DNA of 64,000 bases, from assembly GCF_000966265.1 (NCBI RefSeq), contig NZ_LANF01000018.1, positions 62,001 to 126,000 on the forward strand, in the 5' to 3' direction. This stretch comes from Palaeococcus ferrophilus DSM 13482. GTDB lineage: Archaea > Methanobacteriota_B > Thermococci > Thermococcales > Thermococcaceae. Made by a program: the position numbers and the translations under genes. How positions within the stretch are numbered: the first letter of the stretch is position 1; the number at the start of each line of letters is the position of its first letter. Below, piece after piece: positions 34,051 through 43,001 of the stretch. Under the pieces are notes generated by a model. That model did no database searches. It was given only the letters and a program-made list of their open reading frames with translations, and was not told the origin of the DNA.

Positions 34051-34737
34051 TCACCCCAAAAAGCCAAGTGCTTCTTCAATCTTAACTATCTCAGGCCCCG
34101 TGGTTTGTGAACCCACGAGGACACCGTTGGAGTTCGCTATGAGGCATGAGCCAACGAACGGGACACCCATGTTGGCGGTTCCCACGTAAACGTCCACCCC
34201 AAAGAGGTCGCTCAGCCATTCGAGCTCCTCTTCCGTCGCCTCTGGGTGGACCAGGCCGCCCTTGTTGGTGACCACTCCCGCACTGCCCACTGCATGATAG
34301 TCCGCTATTAGGCCGCGCTCTACCTCAACGTCGAGTACATCCCCTATGAACTCCACCTCCTCGCGGGAGAACTTCGGGCTTACGAGTGCGGCCCTGTCGT
34401 TGGTAAGGATAAGGTTTCCTAGGGCAGTGAGGGAGGTTCTCATGGGCTCAATCCTAACGTCGAGCCCGTTCTCTTCGAGGACACTCTTTATGGCCTCAAG
34501 TTCCCTGTCCCAGACGTAGTAGGTCGTGAGCAGACCTTTGGAGTTGCCGGCTGCTAGAAGGCCGACAATGCGGGACTTCATGAGGCTCGTCTCGATAACC
34601 GGAACCTTAAGGACTTCCCGCATGAGTTCAACCTTTCTCGCGGAAAGCCCCTCCCTCACGAGGGCGAACCTGTCCGTAGCTAACCCAAAAACGCCGAGGT
34701 AGGGGGAGTTTTCAAAATCGAGTCTTTCGATGTGCAT
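34051..34737 (-). CDS. eif6: Translation initiation factor aIF6
   Basis: About 228 residues. It is a pentein-fold protein of five pseudo-repeats, with recognisable blocks PYLGVFG, GNSKGLL, ALGNLILTND, GSAGVVTNKGGLVHP and GVLVGSQTTGPE. It binds the large subunit to block premature joining to the small subunit. The ATG at 34737 is chosen over one two codons upstream because the protein then begins HIERLDFE as in the family. The operon is L39e-L31e-aIF6-LX-prefoldin. Confidence 0.96.
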   Translation of the reverse strand: MHIERLDFENSPYLGVFGLATDRFALVREGLSARKVELMREVLKVPVIETSLMKSRIVGLLAAGNSKGLLTTYYVWDRELEAIKSVLEENGLDVRIEPMRTSLTALGNLILTNDRAALVSPKFSREEVEFIGDVLDVEVERGLIADYHAVGSAGVVTNKGGLVHPEATEEELEWLSDLFGVDVYVGTANMGVPFVGSCLIANSNGVLVGSQTTGPEIVKIEEALGFLG

Positions 34738-34766
34738 GGTCATCCCCTTCCAGGGGAAAATAAAAG

Positions 34767-35042
34767 TCAGGCGAGGTGAACCTCTGCGACCTTGACCTTC
34801 TTGTCCCCCTCTACTTCGCGCTCTTCAATGGTGACCTTAACGCGGAGCTTGCTCGGGGGCTTCTCTATGCCGCGCTCCCATATCTTCTCGTTGACGTCGG
34901 TGCCTATGATGATCTCCTCTGCCTTGGTGTGCCTCGCGACGAACTCCCTCACGAACTTGACGGCTCTGGGAGCCCTCTTCCATCTCGGGACAATCTTCTT
35001 GATCTTCTTAATCGGGACGGTGTAAACTTTCTCCTCCGCCAT
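34767..35042 (-). CDS. rpl31e: 50S ribosomal protein L31e
   Basis: 91 residues. It has the conserved [12 protein letters not shown] and [13 protein letters not shown] blocks and a C-terminal beta hairpin. L31e lies by the peptide exit tunnel. GTGATG precedes the ATG. It is separated from L39e by 6 bp. Confidence 0.96.
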   Translation of the reverse strand: MAEEKVYTVPIKKIKKIVPRWKRAPRAVKFVREFVARHTKAEEIIIGTDVNEKIWERGIEKPPSKLRVKVTIEEREVEGDKKVKVAEVHLA

Positions 35043-35048
35043 AGGTCA

Positions 35049-35204
35049 TCACTCCTTAAGCTTGGTCCTCCTCCAGTATCTCCTCTTCGGGTGGCTAACA
35101 ACCTTCCTGTTGGTCTTCACAATGACCCAGACTGGCACGCGCCTGTTCTGCTTGGCGGCCTTTGCCAGGCGAAGCTTCTTCGCAAGCGGCTTATACCTTG
35201 CCAT
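35049..35204 (-). CDS. rpl39e: 50S ribosomal protein L39e
   Basis: 51 residues, very basic, with the family hallmark [18 protein letters not shown] and a PKRRYWRR end. It lines the exit tunnel. First gene of the translation operon. The ATG at 35204 follows GGAGGAGGGAG, and a TATA (AATTTAAATA) lies near 35268 on the minus strand. A longer open frame upstream would contain the promoter and is rejected. Confidence 0.95.
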   Translation of the reverse strand: MARYKPLAKKLRLAKAAKQNRRVPVWVIVKTNRKVVSHPKRRYWRRTKLKE

Positions 35205-35366
35205 GTCACTCCCTCCTCCTTGATTGTGAAAGTGAGAACTAATGTCCCCTTTAACCCATCCGTATTTAAATTTTGCTTTCATCCCGATTCGCGGGAGGGC
35301 AGTTAAAAACCTTTCCCCCGTTTTGCTCACCTGTCCGAAGACCACGTGATGCCCTGCCCGTGCCCC

Positions 35367-36596
35367 TTAAATCTCCTCGATTCTCCATATCAGGAGGGCC
35401 GAGAATATCACCACTACCCCACCAAAGGGTAGTATGACCCTGTAGTCCCCCCCAAAGACCTCGATGACGAGCCCCCCCACTGTGCCGGCCACGAGGACAG
35501 GGAAGCTCCTTAAGAGCTCGTAGATTCCATAGAACGTACCCATCGCCCCGTTCCAGCCCCGGAGGGATAGCATGTCTGCCATCAGGGGGTACGTCGCTGT
35601 TAGGAGAACCCCCCACCCCAGTCCCGCCAGGACGATGGCGGCAAGGATGTGGACTTCGTTCTCCGCCAGGGGGCCCAGTATCAGGGGAATTGAGAATATG
35701 GATGCTCCGAGGGCCACCACCTTCTTCCTCTCAATGCCATCGTACAGACGGCCCGCTATCAGGGCCCCAAGCACCCCCATGATACCGAAGAAGCCCATGA
35801 ATATAGCGCCCTTGGGGGTGATTCCCCTCACTATGAGGGAATCCGCCGAGCCGTAGAGTATGAACGCCACGGCCCCCATGAAGAAGACGGTGACGACCTC
35901 GTACCCCAAGAACATCAGGAACTGCGAAGCGTAAAATTTCACGAGTTCGCTTCCGAGGAGTACGTCGGCTTCAATCTCCCCTGTTGGATGTGTGTTTGGT
36001 ATCCTAATTCCCTTCGCGGCCAGCAGTGTTCCGAATATCATCACGGTCCCCGCGAATAGGAATGGGTACCCCTCGTTCAGCGACCACAGAAACGCCCCTC
36101 CCATAGTGCCGATGAGGGCCCCAAGGAGCTGGGAGGCGTTCATAAGGCCGCTTACCCTGCCGCGGTGCCCGCTCTCGATGGATTCGGGCATGAGGGCTTT
36201 CAGCTGCACTGTATAAGCGTGGAGGGCAGAGTAAAACAGGGATACAAAGAACACAAACACTTCAAACCCCATTGAGGAAGCGTACGCCTGGTAGAGAAGA
36301 ATTAGGGACAAACCGGCAACGATTCCACTCAACAGGATGATTTTATCCCTACCCTCTCCCCTGCCAAGGGCCTTATCGCTGTAGTATCCTATAAGTGGTG
36401 GCAAAAGGATTCCGACGAGTCCTTCGAGTGACAGGACGATACCCCTCACTAACGGGGACTCCGTGTAGGAGGCCACGAGGGCGAACATAAAACCCTTGTT
36501 AACGGCCGTGGAAAGGTTTCTCGCGAACCCCAATAGGACGAGGCCCGCTACGAAACCCGACATGATTTCAGCCGAAACCCGGTATTTCAACTCCAT
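35367..36596 (-). CDS. Major facilitator superfamily transporter
   Basis: About 409 residues, with around 12 hydrophobic helices and the cytoplasmic MFS loop-2 signature variant GYYSDKALGRGEGRDK and a second copy GRLYDGIERKK in the C-terminal half. Layout resembles glycoside-pentoside-hexuronide or general sugar-type MFS carriers, but the substrate is unknown. On the minus strand a TATA (AATATAAGT near 36622) lies about 26 bp before the ATG with no ribosome site, so the mRNA is probably leaderless. Confidence 0.85.
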   Translation of the reverse strand: MELKYRVSAEIMSGFVAGLVLLGFARNLSTAVNKGFMFALVASYTESPLVRGIVLSLEGLVGILLPPLIGYYSDKALGRGEGRDKIILLSGIVAGLSLILLYQAYASSMGFEVFVFFVSLFYSALHAYTVQLKALMPESIESGHRGRVSGLMNASQLLGALIGTMGGAFLWSLNEGYPFLFAGTVMIFGTLLAAKGIRIPNTHPTGEIEADVLLGSELVKFYASQFLMFLGYEVVTVFFMGAVAFILYGSADSLIVRGITPKGAIFMGFFGIMGVLGALIAGRLYDGIERKKVVALGASIFSIPLILGPLAENEVHILAAIVLAGLGWGVLLTATYPLMADMLSLRGWNGAMGTFYGIYELLRSFPVLVAGTVGGLVIEVFGGDYRVILPFGGVVVIFSALLIWRIEEI

Positions 36597-36760
36597 AGCT
36601 TAACTAAACCTCGACATTACTTATATTCCTTACTGTTTGGATGTGGAATGGGCATCCTTCCCCTGAAAGATGCCCTGAAGAACGTTTCAATACCTTTATG
36701 AACAGAAAGATACGCAGGATTTATCCTTTACAAACAACAACCGTGTTTACGACCAATGCC

Positions 36761-36777
36761 GAAAGGTTTATATTTAA
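36761..36777 (+). promoter_or_regulatory. BRE/TATA promoter of the aminotransferase gene
   Basis: GAAAG followed by GTTTATATTTAA (36766-36777), a near-ideal archaeal BRE/TATA pair. Transcription should start near 36797, leaving a leader of about 55 nt that ends in GGGGAGG before the ATG at 36851. Further upstream GGGCATC (36650-36656) can pair with GATGCCC (36669-36675). Confidence 0.6.
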
Positions 36778-36850
36778 TCGCCACAATGTATTGAGTGTAT
36801 ATAGGTGTCCAGATGTTCAAGTATGTTCATAACAGAGGGGAGGTTTAAAA

Positions 36851-38110
36851 ATGGAAGAAAAGCTTGCCAAGAAAATGGAGGAAAAACTTGAGGCCCCAAC
36901 TCTGAACTATGAGGCTTACTTCTCTGAAAAGGCCCTCGGCATGAAGGCTTCTGAGATTAGGGAGCTCCTCAAGCTCGTTGAAAGCTCAGATATTATTTCA
37001 CTTGCGGGCGGACTTCCCAACCCCGAAACGTTCCCCTACGATGTTCTTGAAGAGATTCTGCCAAGGGTTATAGCGGAGCACGGAGCCCAGGCCCTGCAGT
37101 ACGGGACAACCAAGGGTTACACTCCCCTGAGGCTCGAGATAGCCGAACTCCTGAGGAGGCGCTACGGGATACCCATATCCAAGGTTGACATCATGATAAC
37201 GAGCGGCTCCCAGCAGGGCCTCGACCTTATAGGAAGGGTCTTCATAAACCCCGGCGACATAGTTGTGGTCGAGGCGCCAACCTACCTCGCCGCCCTCCAA
37301 TCCTTCGGCTACTATGATCCGAAATTCGTGCAGATACCCCTCGACGACGAGGGAATGCGCGTTGACCTCCTCGAGGAGAAGCTCAGAGCTCTGAAGGCGG
37401 AGGGCAAGAAGGTCAAGCTAGTCTACACAATCCCGACCTTCCAGAACCCCGGTGGAGTCACCATGAGCAAAGAGAGGAGAAAGCGCCTCCTCGAGCTTGC
37501 CAGCGAGTACGACTTTATCATCATTGAGGACGGCCCTTACAACGAGCTCCGCTACCGCGGCGAGGAGATACCCCCCATAAAGCGCTGGGATGCCGAGGGA
37601 AGGGTCCTCTACCTCGGAACGTTCTCGAAGATACTCGCCCCCGGTCTCAGGGTGGCCTGGGTGGCCGGTGAGCCCCACTTCATAAGGAAGCTCGAGATAG
37701 CCAAGCAGGGCATTGACCTCTGTACCAACGTCCTCGGTCAGGTCATAGCGGCGGAGTTCCTGAAGGGCGGCCACCTTGAGAGGCACATCCCGAGGATAAG
37801 GGCCTTCTACAAGCCCAAACTCGAGACCATGCTCGAGGCCCTCGATAAGTACATGCCCGAGGGGGTCAGGTGGACCAAGCCGGAGGGAGGAATGTTCGTC
37901 TGGATGACCCTCCCTGAGGGAATAGACACAAAGGCCATGTTCGAGAAGGCCGTCTCGAAGGGAGTCGCCTACGTTCCGGGTGAGGCCTTCTTCGCGGACA
38001 GGAGTGTCAAGAACACCCTCAGGCTGAACTTCACCTACGTCGAGGACGAGAAGATCGTCGAGGGCATCAGAAGGCTCGCCGAGGTCATAAAGGAAGAGAT
38101 GAAGGCGTGA
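36851..38110 (+). CDS. PLP-dependent class I aminotransferase, aromatic/2-aminoadipate (KAT II/LysN) type
   Basis: About 419 residues. A flexible charged N-terminus is followed by LAGGLPNPETFP, the cofactor-binding TSGSQQGLDL, the NPGG turn in TFQNPGGV, EDGPYNELRYRG, and the catalytic Lys in LGTFSKILAPGLRV. This is the fold-type I subgroup that includes LysN and multisubstrate aminotransferases of Thermococcus and Pyrococcus acting on aromatic, branched or aminoadipate substrates. It is a single-gene unit with a strong promoter. The exact amino-acid preference is not determinable. Confidence 0.9.
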   Translation: MEEKLAKKMEEKLEAPTLNYEAYFSEKALGMKASEIRELLKLVESSDIISLAGGLPNPETFPYDVLEEILPRVIAEHGAQALQYGTTKGYTPLRLEIAELLRRRYGIPISKVDIMITSGSQQGLDLIGRVFINPGDIVVVEAPTYLAALQSFGYYDPKFVQIPLDDEGMRVDLLEEKLRALKAEGKKVKLVYTIPTFQNPGGVTMSKERRKRLLELASEYDFIIIEDGPYNELRYRGEEIPPIKRWDAEGRVLYLGTFSKILAPGLRVAWVAGEPHFIRKLEIAKQGIDLCTNVLGQVIAAEFLKGGHLERHIPRIRAFYKPKLETMLEALDKYMPEGVRWTKPEGGMFVWMTLPEGIDTKAMFEKAVSKGVAYVPGEAFFADRSVKNTLRLNFTYVEDEKIVEGIRRLAEVIKEEMKA

Positions 38111-38122
38111 GCCTCTCCTTTT

Positions 38123-38824
38123 CTAAATTTTCAGGTCTGGATCGTAGCCTTTCTCGCCGAGGTATCCGAGCCTCTTGAGCCTCCCGTCCACGTAGTCGTA
38201 AACGAGGGGTACTCCTGTCGGTATGTTGAGTCTGAGCACCTCCTCCCTGGTCAGCCCTTCAATGTGCATCACTATTGACCGCAAACTGTTGCCGTGGGCC
38301 GATACGAGGACGTTGCCCCCGTTGAGGGCCGGGAGGATTCTCTCCCTAAAGAAGGGTACGGTCCTTGCCGCGGTGTCCTTTAGACTCTCTCCCCCCGGAG
38401 GTGCTACGTCATAGCTTCTCCTCCACAGGTGGACTCTTTCCGCCCCAAAAACCTCCCTAGCGCGGTCCTTATTCCAGCCCTGAAGCTTCCCGTAGTAGCG
38501 CTCGTTGAGGTGCCAGCTCCTGTAAACGGGCACGACGTTCTTCCCGTCTTCGCCGTGTATCTCGCCCCACTCGCCCATCCTGCCCTCGTGCACAATCTTC
38601 GCAACCCCATGCTTGTTCTTGGCCATTATGAGGGTCGCGGTGCTTATCGCCCTCACGAGCTCGGAGGTGAAGACCACCTCAAACTTCCAGTCCTTCAAAA
38701 GCTCCCCCGCTCTAAGCGCCTCATCTATTCCCCTCTCGCTGAGGGGGACGTCCACCCATCCTGTGAAGAGGTTAAGTTTGTTCCATAAACTCTCCCCGTG
38801 CCTGACCAAAACAAGCCTCGACAA
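38123..38824 (-). CDS. gpmA: Phosphoglycerate mutase, 2,3-bisphosphoglycerate-dependent type
   Basis: About 233 residues. It has the RHGES catalytic His motif with NKLNLFTGWVDVPLS, the LNERYYGKLQGWNK loop and the second His in SAHGNSLRS, so all hallmarks of dPGM. It interconverts 3- and 2-phosphoglycerate. Thermococcales normally rely on the archaeal metal-dependent enzyme, so this bacterial-type gene is notable. The start is a TTG at 38824 with GGTGAC six bases upstream; a TATA (CTTTTTAAAG) lies about 35 bp upstream of it on the minus strand. Confidence 0.9.
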   Translation of the reverse strand: MSRLVLVRHGESLWNKLNLFTGWVDVPLSERGIDEALRAGELLKDWKFEVVFTSELVRAISTATLIMAKNKHGVAKIVHEGRMGEWGEIHGEDGKNVVPVYRSWHLNERYYGKLQGWNKDRAREVFGAERVHLWRRSYDVAPPGGESLKDTAARTVPFFRERILPALNGGNVLVSAHGNSLRSIVMHIEGLTREEVLRLNIPTGVPLVYDYVDGRLKRLGYLGEKGYDPDLKI

Positions 38825-38888
38825 TTTAGGGTCACCTAACAATTCTTGGGTTCAAACTTTAAAAAAGTTCCGCGAAAAATAAAGGGCA

Positions 38889-41288
38889 TCAGCGGAGGCC
38901 GGCCCGGCCTCCCTTCTTGAGCCTCTTCTCGACGTCCCTGTAGTACTCCATCGTCTTCTCGTCCACGCTCGGCCCGACCTTCTCGAGGGCCTCCTTGAAG
39001 TCCTCCATCGTGACCCTGACCTTCTCTTTGATCTCGTCGAGCCTCGCCCCTGGCTTTATGAGGCCGCTCGCTATGGCCCTCCTCATGGCAGTCATGGCCG
39101 CTTCCCTTACGACGGCCGCTATGTCCGCTCCGGTGTAGCCCTCCGTCTTCTTTGCGAGCTCTTCAAGCTTGACATCCTCACCGAGAGGCATCTTTCTCGT
39201 GTGGACTTTGAGTATCTCTAGCCTCGCCTTCTCGTCCGGAGCCGGGACGAGGATCAAACGGTCAAACCTTCCAGGCCTCAGCAAAGCGGGATCAAGTATG
39301 TCCGGCCTGTTCGTGGCCGCTATGACGACAACACCACTGTTCTCCGCTATGCCGTCCATCTCCGTGAGGAGCTGGTTGATCAGCCTGTCGGTAACGCGGT
39401 TGGTATCGCTTCCCCTCACAGGGGCTATGGCGTCAATCTCATCTATGAACACCACCGTCGGAGCGGCTTGCCTCGCCTTTCTGAATATCTCGCGGATGTT
39501 CTTCTCGCTCTCCCCGACCCACTTGCTCAGCACCTCAGGCCCGCGGATGGCTATGAAGTTCGCTTCGCTCTCCGTGGCGACGGCCTTAGCGAGGAGCGTC
39601 TTACCCGTTCCCGGTGGTCCATAGAGGAGTATCCCCTTTGGCGGGGTTATGCCCATCGCCATGAAGGCCTCCGGGTACTTGAGGGGCCACTCGACCGCTT
39701 CCCTCAGGGCCTCCTTGACGTTCTTTAGACCTCCAACGTCCTCCCAGTGGACGTTGGGCACCTCCAGGAGTACCTCCCTGAGGGCACTCGGCTCCACCAT
39801 CTTGAGGGCCTCGTAAAAGTCCCTCTTCGTGACCTTCAGCTCCTCCAGGACTTCCTTGGGTATCGCCTCTGCCTCGAAGTCAATCTTCTTTTCCTCTATG
39901 AGCCTCCTCAGGGATGCCATTGCAGCCTCCCTTGCGAGGGCCGCTAAGTCAGCCCCCACGAAACCGTGGGTCTTCTCCGCGAGCTCCTCGAGCAGGTAGT
40001 CTATGAGCCTGTGTTTCACCTCGTCGTAGAGTCCCTCGTAGGCCTTCAGGAGGGCCTTAACCTCGCGCTCGTCTCCCGCGTTCTCAACCTCCCTCATGGC
40101 CTTTCCTACGACGTCCCTGAAGCGTTCGTCCCTCTCAAGGCTCTTGAGGGCCCTTATCACCTCCCCCTTCCTGAAGTCGGGCTCTATAGGCATTCCCCTC
40201 GTGTGTATCTGGAGTATCTCCTTCCTTCCCTGTCTGTCGGGAACGCCAACCTCGAGCTCCCTGTCAAATCTCCCCGGCCTCCTCAAAGCGGGATCTATAG
40301 CGTCGGGCCTGTTAGTGGCTCCAATGACGATGACCTTTCCGCGTCCCTTGAGGCCGTCCATGAGGGTGAGTAACTGGCTAACAACGCGCTTCTCAACCTC
40401 GCCGTGGCTCTCCTCCCTTTTTGGAGCGATTGCGTCAATCTCGTCAATGAAGATTATGCTCGGCGCGTTCTCTTCTGCCTCCTTGAAGACTTCTCTTAAG
40501 CGCTCTTCGCTCTCACCGTAGTACTTGCTCATTATCTCCGGCCCGTTGATGGCTATGAAGTGGGCGTTCGCCTCGTTGGCCACAGCCTTGGCCAATAGGG
40601 TCTTACCGGTTCCCGGCGGTCCGTAGAGGAGCACTCCCTTGGGCGGCTCTATGCCGAGCTTCTCGAAGAGCTCCGGGTGCTTGAGCGGGAGCTCTATCAT
40701 CTCCCTGACCTTCTGAATGACGTCCTTGAGGCCGCCTATGTCCTCGTAGGTGACGCCGATGGTGGCGGTCTTTTCGACCTCCTTCACGGGCTTCTCGCTT
40801 ATGTTGAAATCCGTGTAGCTCGTTATCTGGACTATGCCGCTTGGCTGGGTCGCCGTAACCACAAAGGTCAGCTCCTGTCCGAGAACGCCCACCTTAATGT
40901 AGTCACCCTTGACCACGGGCCTTCCTATGAGCCTGGAGTGGAGCCACTCCACGAAGTCGCCCCCGAACATGACGGGCTCCGTTGGGGCCAGGACGACTTT
41001 CCTGCCTTCCCTGACCTCCCCCTTTCTTACGGTTACCTCCTCACCGAGGCCAACCCCGGCGTTCTTCCTCATCGTACCGTCCATGCGGATGAGATGGAGC
41101 CCTTCGTCCTCGGGGTAGGCGGGCCACGCAACCGCGGCCGTGTTCTTGGTGCCTATGATCTCCACGATGTCACCCGACTGTATGCCGAGCTCGCGCATGC
41201 TCTTCCTGTCAATCCTCACAATACCCCTGCCAACGTCCCTCTGGTAGGCAGAGGCGACCTTAAGTTTGATTTCCTTCTTCTCGGCCAT
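38889..41288 (-). CDS. cdc48: CDC48/VAT family AAA+ ATPase
   Basis: About 799 residues. An N-terminal double-psi barrel and four-stranded domain (about 5-180) is followed by AAA modules D1 (Walker A GPPGTGKT at about 223-230, Walker B IIFIDEID) and D2 (GPPGTGKT at 557-564, VVFIDEID). Between about 368 and 440, D1 holds an extra charged helical insert of about 55 residues absent from Thermoplasma VAT. The protein unfolds substrates for the proteasome. Its promoter carries a Phr-type operator shared with hsp20 next door, indicating heat-shock induction. Confidence 0.96.
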   Translation of the reverse strand: MAEKKEIKLKVASAYQRDVGRGIVRIDRKSMRELGIQSGDIVEIIGTKNTAAVAWPAYPEDEGLHLIRMDGTMRKNAGVGLGEEVTVRKGEVREGRKVVLAPTEPVMFGGDFVEWLHSRLIGRPVVKGDYIKVGVLGQELTFVVTATQPSGIVQITSYTDFNISEKPVKEVEKTATIGVTYEDIGGLKDVIQKVREMIELPLKHPELFEKLGIEPPKGVLLYGPPGTGKTLLAKAVANEANAHFIAINGPEIMSKYYGESEERLREVFKEAEENAPSIIFIDEIDAIAPKREESHGEVEKRVVSQLLTLMDGLKGRGKVIVIGATNRPDAIDPALRRPGRFDRELEVGVPDRQGRKEILQIHTRGMPIEPDFRKGEVIRALKSLERDERFRDVVGKAMREVENAGDEREVKALLKAYEGLYDEVKHRLIDYLLEELAEKTHGFVGADLAALAREAAMASLRRLIEEKKIDFEAEAIPKEVLEELKVTKRDFYEALKMVEPSALREVLLEVPNVHWEDVGGLKNVKEALREAVEWPLKYPEAFMAMGITPPKGILLYGPPGTGKTLLAKAVATESEANFIAIRGPEVLSKWVGESEKNIREIFRKARQAAPTVVFIDEIDAIAPVRGSDTNRVTDRLINQLLTEMDGIAENSGVVVIAATNRPDILDPALLRPGRFDRLILVPAPDEKARLEILKVHTRKMPLGEDVKLEELAKKTEGYTGADIAAVVREAAMTAMRRAIASGLIKPGARLDEIKEKVRVTMEDFKEALEKVGPSVDEKTMEYYRDVEKRLKKGGRAGLR

Positions 41289-41334
41289 ACAACACCACCT
41301 CCATTATCGTGATGGCCCTTATTTGATCACGATA

Positions 41335-41377
41335 TTTAGTTACCAATTGTAAATAAAAGACAAAAGGGTTTAAAAAG
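41335..41377 (-). promoter_or_regulatory. cdc48 promoter with Phr-type heat-shock operator
   Basis: On the minus strand the TATA CTTTTTAAAC (41368-41377) is followed by a 23-bp partly palindromic site (41335-41357) containing TTTA, then TGGTAA, then an A-rich end. These are the three elements reported for the Pyrococcus heat-shock repressor Phr, and the expected transcript start falls inside the site, so a bound repressor would block initiation. Confidence 0.65.
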
Positions 41378-41426
41378 TTTTGTGTCTTTTAGTGTACATC
41401 GGTGACTAAAAAGGAAATAGAAGTGC

Positions 41427-41903
41427 TCACTCGATTTTTATCTCGAAGCCCTCTTCCTCCTTCTCCTCGGGGTGCTTCTTGGGGAGTCTTATCTCGAGGA
41501 TGCCGTTCTTGTAGCGGGCCTTGGCCTTCTCCGGGATTACCTCCGTCGGTAGCCTCACAACCCTTCTGTAGCCGGAGTAGTAGCGCTCGACCCTTATGGC
41601 ACCCTCCTTCTCAAGCTCCTTCTCGCGCTTCACCTGAGCCTCTATGTAGAGGGTGTCGTCCTTAATCCTGAGCTTGATGTCCTTCTTGTCAACACCCGGA
41701 AGCTCCGCAGTGACAACTATCTCGTTGCCCTCGTCGAAGATGTCAACGAAGGGCTCCCTCCACGTTCCCTCTTCTCTCACTGCGGGGCTCCTGTAGCCCC
41801 AGAGTCTTGGCCCGCGGAATATCTCACTAAACATCTCGTCAATCTCCTCCTGGAGCTCCCTCATAATGTCGAAGGGGTCCCAGACGTCCCACCTCCTTCT
41901 CAT
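41427..41903 (-). CDS. hsp20: Small heat-shock protein Hsp20 (alpha-crystallin family)
   Basis: About 158 residues. An N-terminal arm with WDPFDIMRELQEEIDEMF precedes an alpha-crystallin domain with VTAELPGVDKKDI and YRRVVRLP and the conserved KNGILEIRLPK ending; a short tail contains EIKIE, an IxI-like assembly motif. It is an ATP-independent holdase forming 24-mers in relatives. GGGGGTGAG precedes the ATG. A Phr-type operator overlaps its transcript start. Confidence 0.96.
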   Translation of the reverse strand: MRRRWDVWDPFDIMRELQEEIDEMFSEIFRGPRLWGYRSPAVREEGTWREPFVDIFDEGNEIVVTAELPGVDKKDIKLRIKDDTLYIEAQVKREKELEKEGAIRVERYYSGYRRVVRLPTEVIPEKAKARYKNGILEIRLPKKHPEEKEEEGFEIKIE

Positions 41904-41923
41904 GCTCTCACCCCCTTCGATTT

Positions 41924-41966
41924 TTTGGTTACCAATAGTTACTAAATACGAAATGGTTTATAAATT
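41924..41966 (-). promoter_or_regulatory. hsp20 promoter with Phr-type heat-shock operator
   Basis: On the minus strand the TATA ATTTATAAAC (about 41957-41966) is followed by a 23-bp palindromic site (41924-41946) that reads TTTAGTAAC, then TATT, then GGTAACCAAA. TTTA, TGGTAA and AAAA are spaced as in Phr sites of Pyrococcus, and the predicted transcript start lies inside it. Confidence 0.7.
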
Positions 41967-42006
41967 TTACTGCGATGCTGACCCCGCGGGCAACAAGAGA
42001 AACTGC

Positions 42007-42438
42007 TTATTCCTCCACGATCCTCTTCAGGAGAACCCTCTCACGTTTGTCCAGGGCGTCGCTTGCGGAAACCACGAACTTCGAGGACTTCATGAGCGCG
42101 AGGTCCCTGAGCTTCCCCACGAACCTCAGTGCAGCTTCCGTGCCCTGCTCCACCTTGATGTACTCGAAGGCGTCAAAGACTATCACGCTGTTGGGCTGGA
42201 GGCTCCTTCGGAGGCTTTCCTCAATGACGTAGAGTCTTGAGGGATGCACGGCCTTCGGGTGCTCGACCTTGCTTATCCATATGTGCACCTTCTCCCTGGA
42301 CTCGTCGTTGGGGGGACTTCTCGTTATCCACACGACGTTGCGGTTTAGCCTTGCTATACGCTCAGCCACTTCGGGGGTTGTGACAAGGACGTGCTTTTTA
42401 TCATCCTGCACCCCCCTCCTGTGCAACAATCTGAACAT
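42007..42438 (-). CDS. DUF835 domain protein
   Basis: About 143 residues. A RecA-like alpha/beta pattern with VLVTTPEVAERIAR, VVWITRSP and SVIVFDAFEYI matches the archaeal DUF835 family, which is widespread in Thermococcales and of unknown function. It looks like a nucleotide-fold relative without a P-loop. The ATG at 42438 follows AGGTGAG; the ATG at 42468 is the alternative. A TATA (AGTTATAAGG) lies near 42515 on the minus strand. Confidence 0.7.
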   Translation of the reverse strand: MFRLLHRRGVQDDKKHVLVTTPEVAERIARLNRNVVWITRSPPNDESREKVHIWISKVEHPKAVHPSRLYVIEESLRRSLQPNSVIVFDAFEYIKVEQGTEAALRFVGKLRDLALMKSSKFVVSASDALDKRERVLLKRIVEE

Positions 42439-42602
42439 AACGCTCACCTGCCCCCGCGCCCCGTACATTTATGTTACGAGGCATCATCATATTCCGGCAG
42501 TAGTATCAAGGTTTGACCTTATAACTTTTTCTCCGGCATCGGGGTAAGATGGTGTGGAAGAAAAGCAAGTTAAAGGGAAAGTAGGTAAAATCCAAAAGGG
42601 GA

Positions 42603-43001
42603 TTACTCCCTCTGGCAGAGTTCGAGGAGGACGCCGTTGACGGCCTTCGGGTGGAGGAAGGCTATCTTTGCCCCGCCGGCACCGATGCGCGGCTTCTCGT
42701 CTATTAACCTGTATCCCGCTTCCTTGAGCTTCGCGAGGTGGGCCTCTATGTCATCAACGCCGAGGGCTATGTGGTGTATCCCCTCGCCGCGCTTGGCTAT
42801 GAACTTTGAGATGGGGGAATCCTCCGAAGTGCCCTCGAGGAGTTCTATCCTGCTCTCCCCGACGTGGATTATCGCGGTCCTTACCTTCTGGTCCGGGACC
42901 TCTTCAATCTCCTCCACCTTGAGGCCGAGGCCCTCCCAGACCTTTATGGCCTCGTCGAGGTTCTTAACGGCTATACCTACGTGGTCTATCTTCTTCATCA
43001 T
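42603..43001 (-). CDS. mce: Methylmalonyl-CoA epimerase
   Basis: About 132 residues of the glyoxalase/VOC fold. Metal-binding and catalytic residues are visible in [24 protein letters not shown] and the final GVLLELCQ. It interconverts (2R)- and (2S)-methylmalonyl-CoA, linking propionyl-CoA to succinyl-CoA metabolism. The start overlaps the MeaB stop (ATGATG), and MeaB and the mutase small subunit lie upstream. Confidence 0.94.
   Translation of the reverse strand: MMKKIDHVGIAVKNLDEAIKVWEGLGLKVEEIEEVPDQKVRTAIIHVGESRIELLEGTSEDSPISKFIAKRGEGIHHIALGVDDIEAHLAKLKEAGYRLIDEKPRIGAGGAKIAFLHPKAVNGVLLELCQRE

Noticed and set aside
36690-36720. GTTTCAAT-like motif suggestive of a CRISPR repeat
   Set aside because: Occurs once, with no second copy or regular spacing nearby; no array exists in the window.
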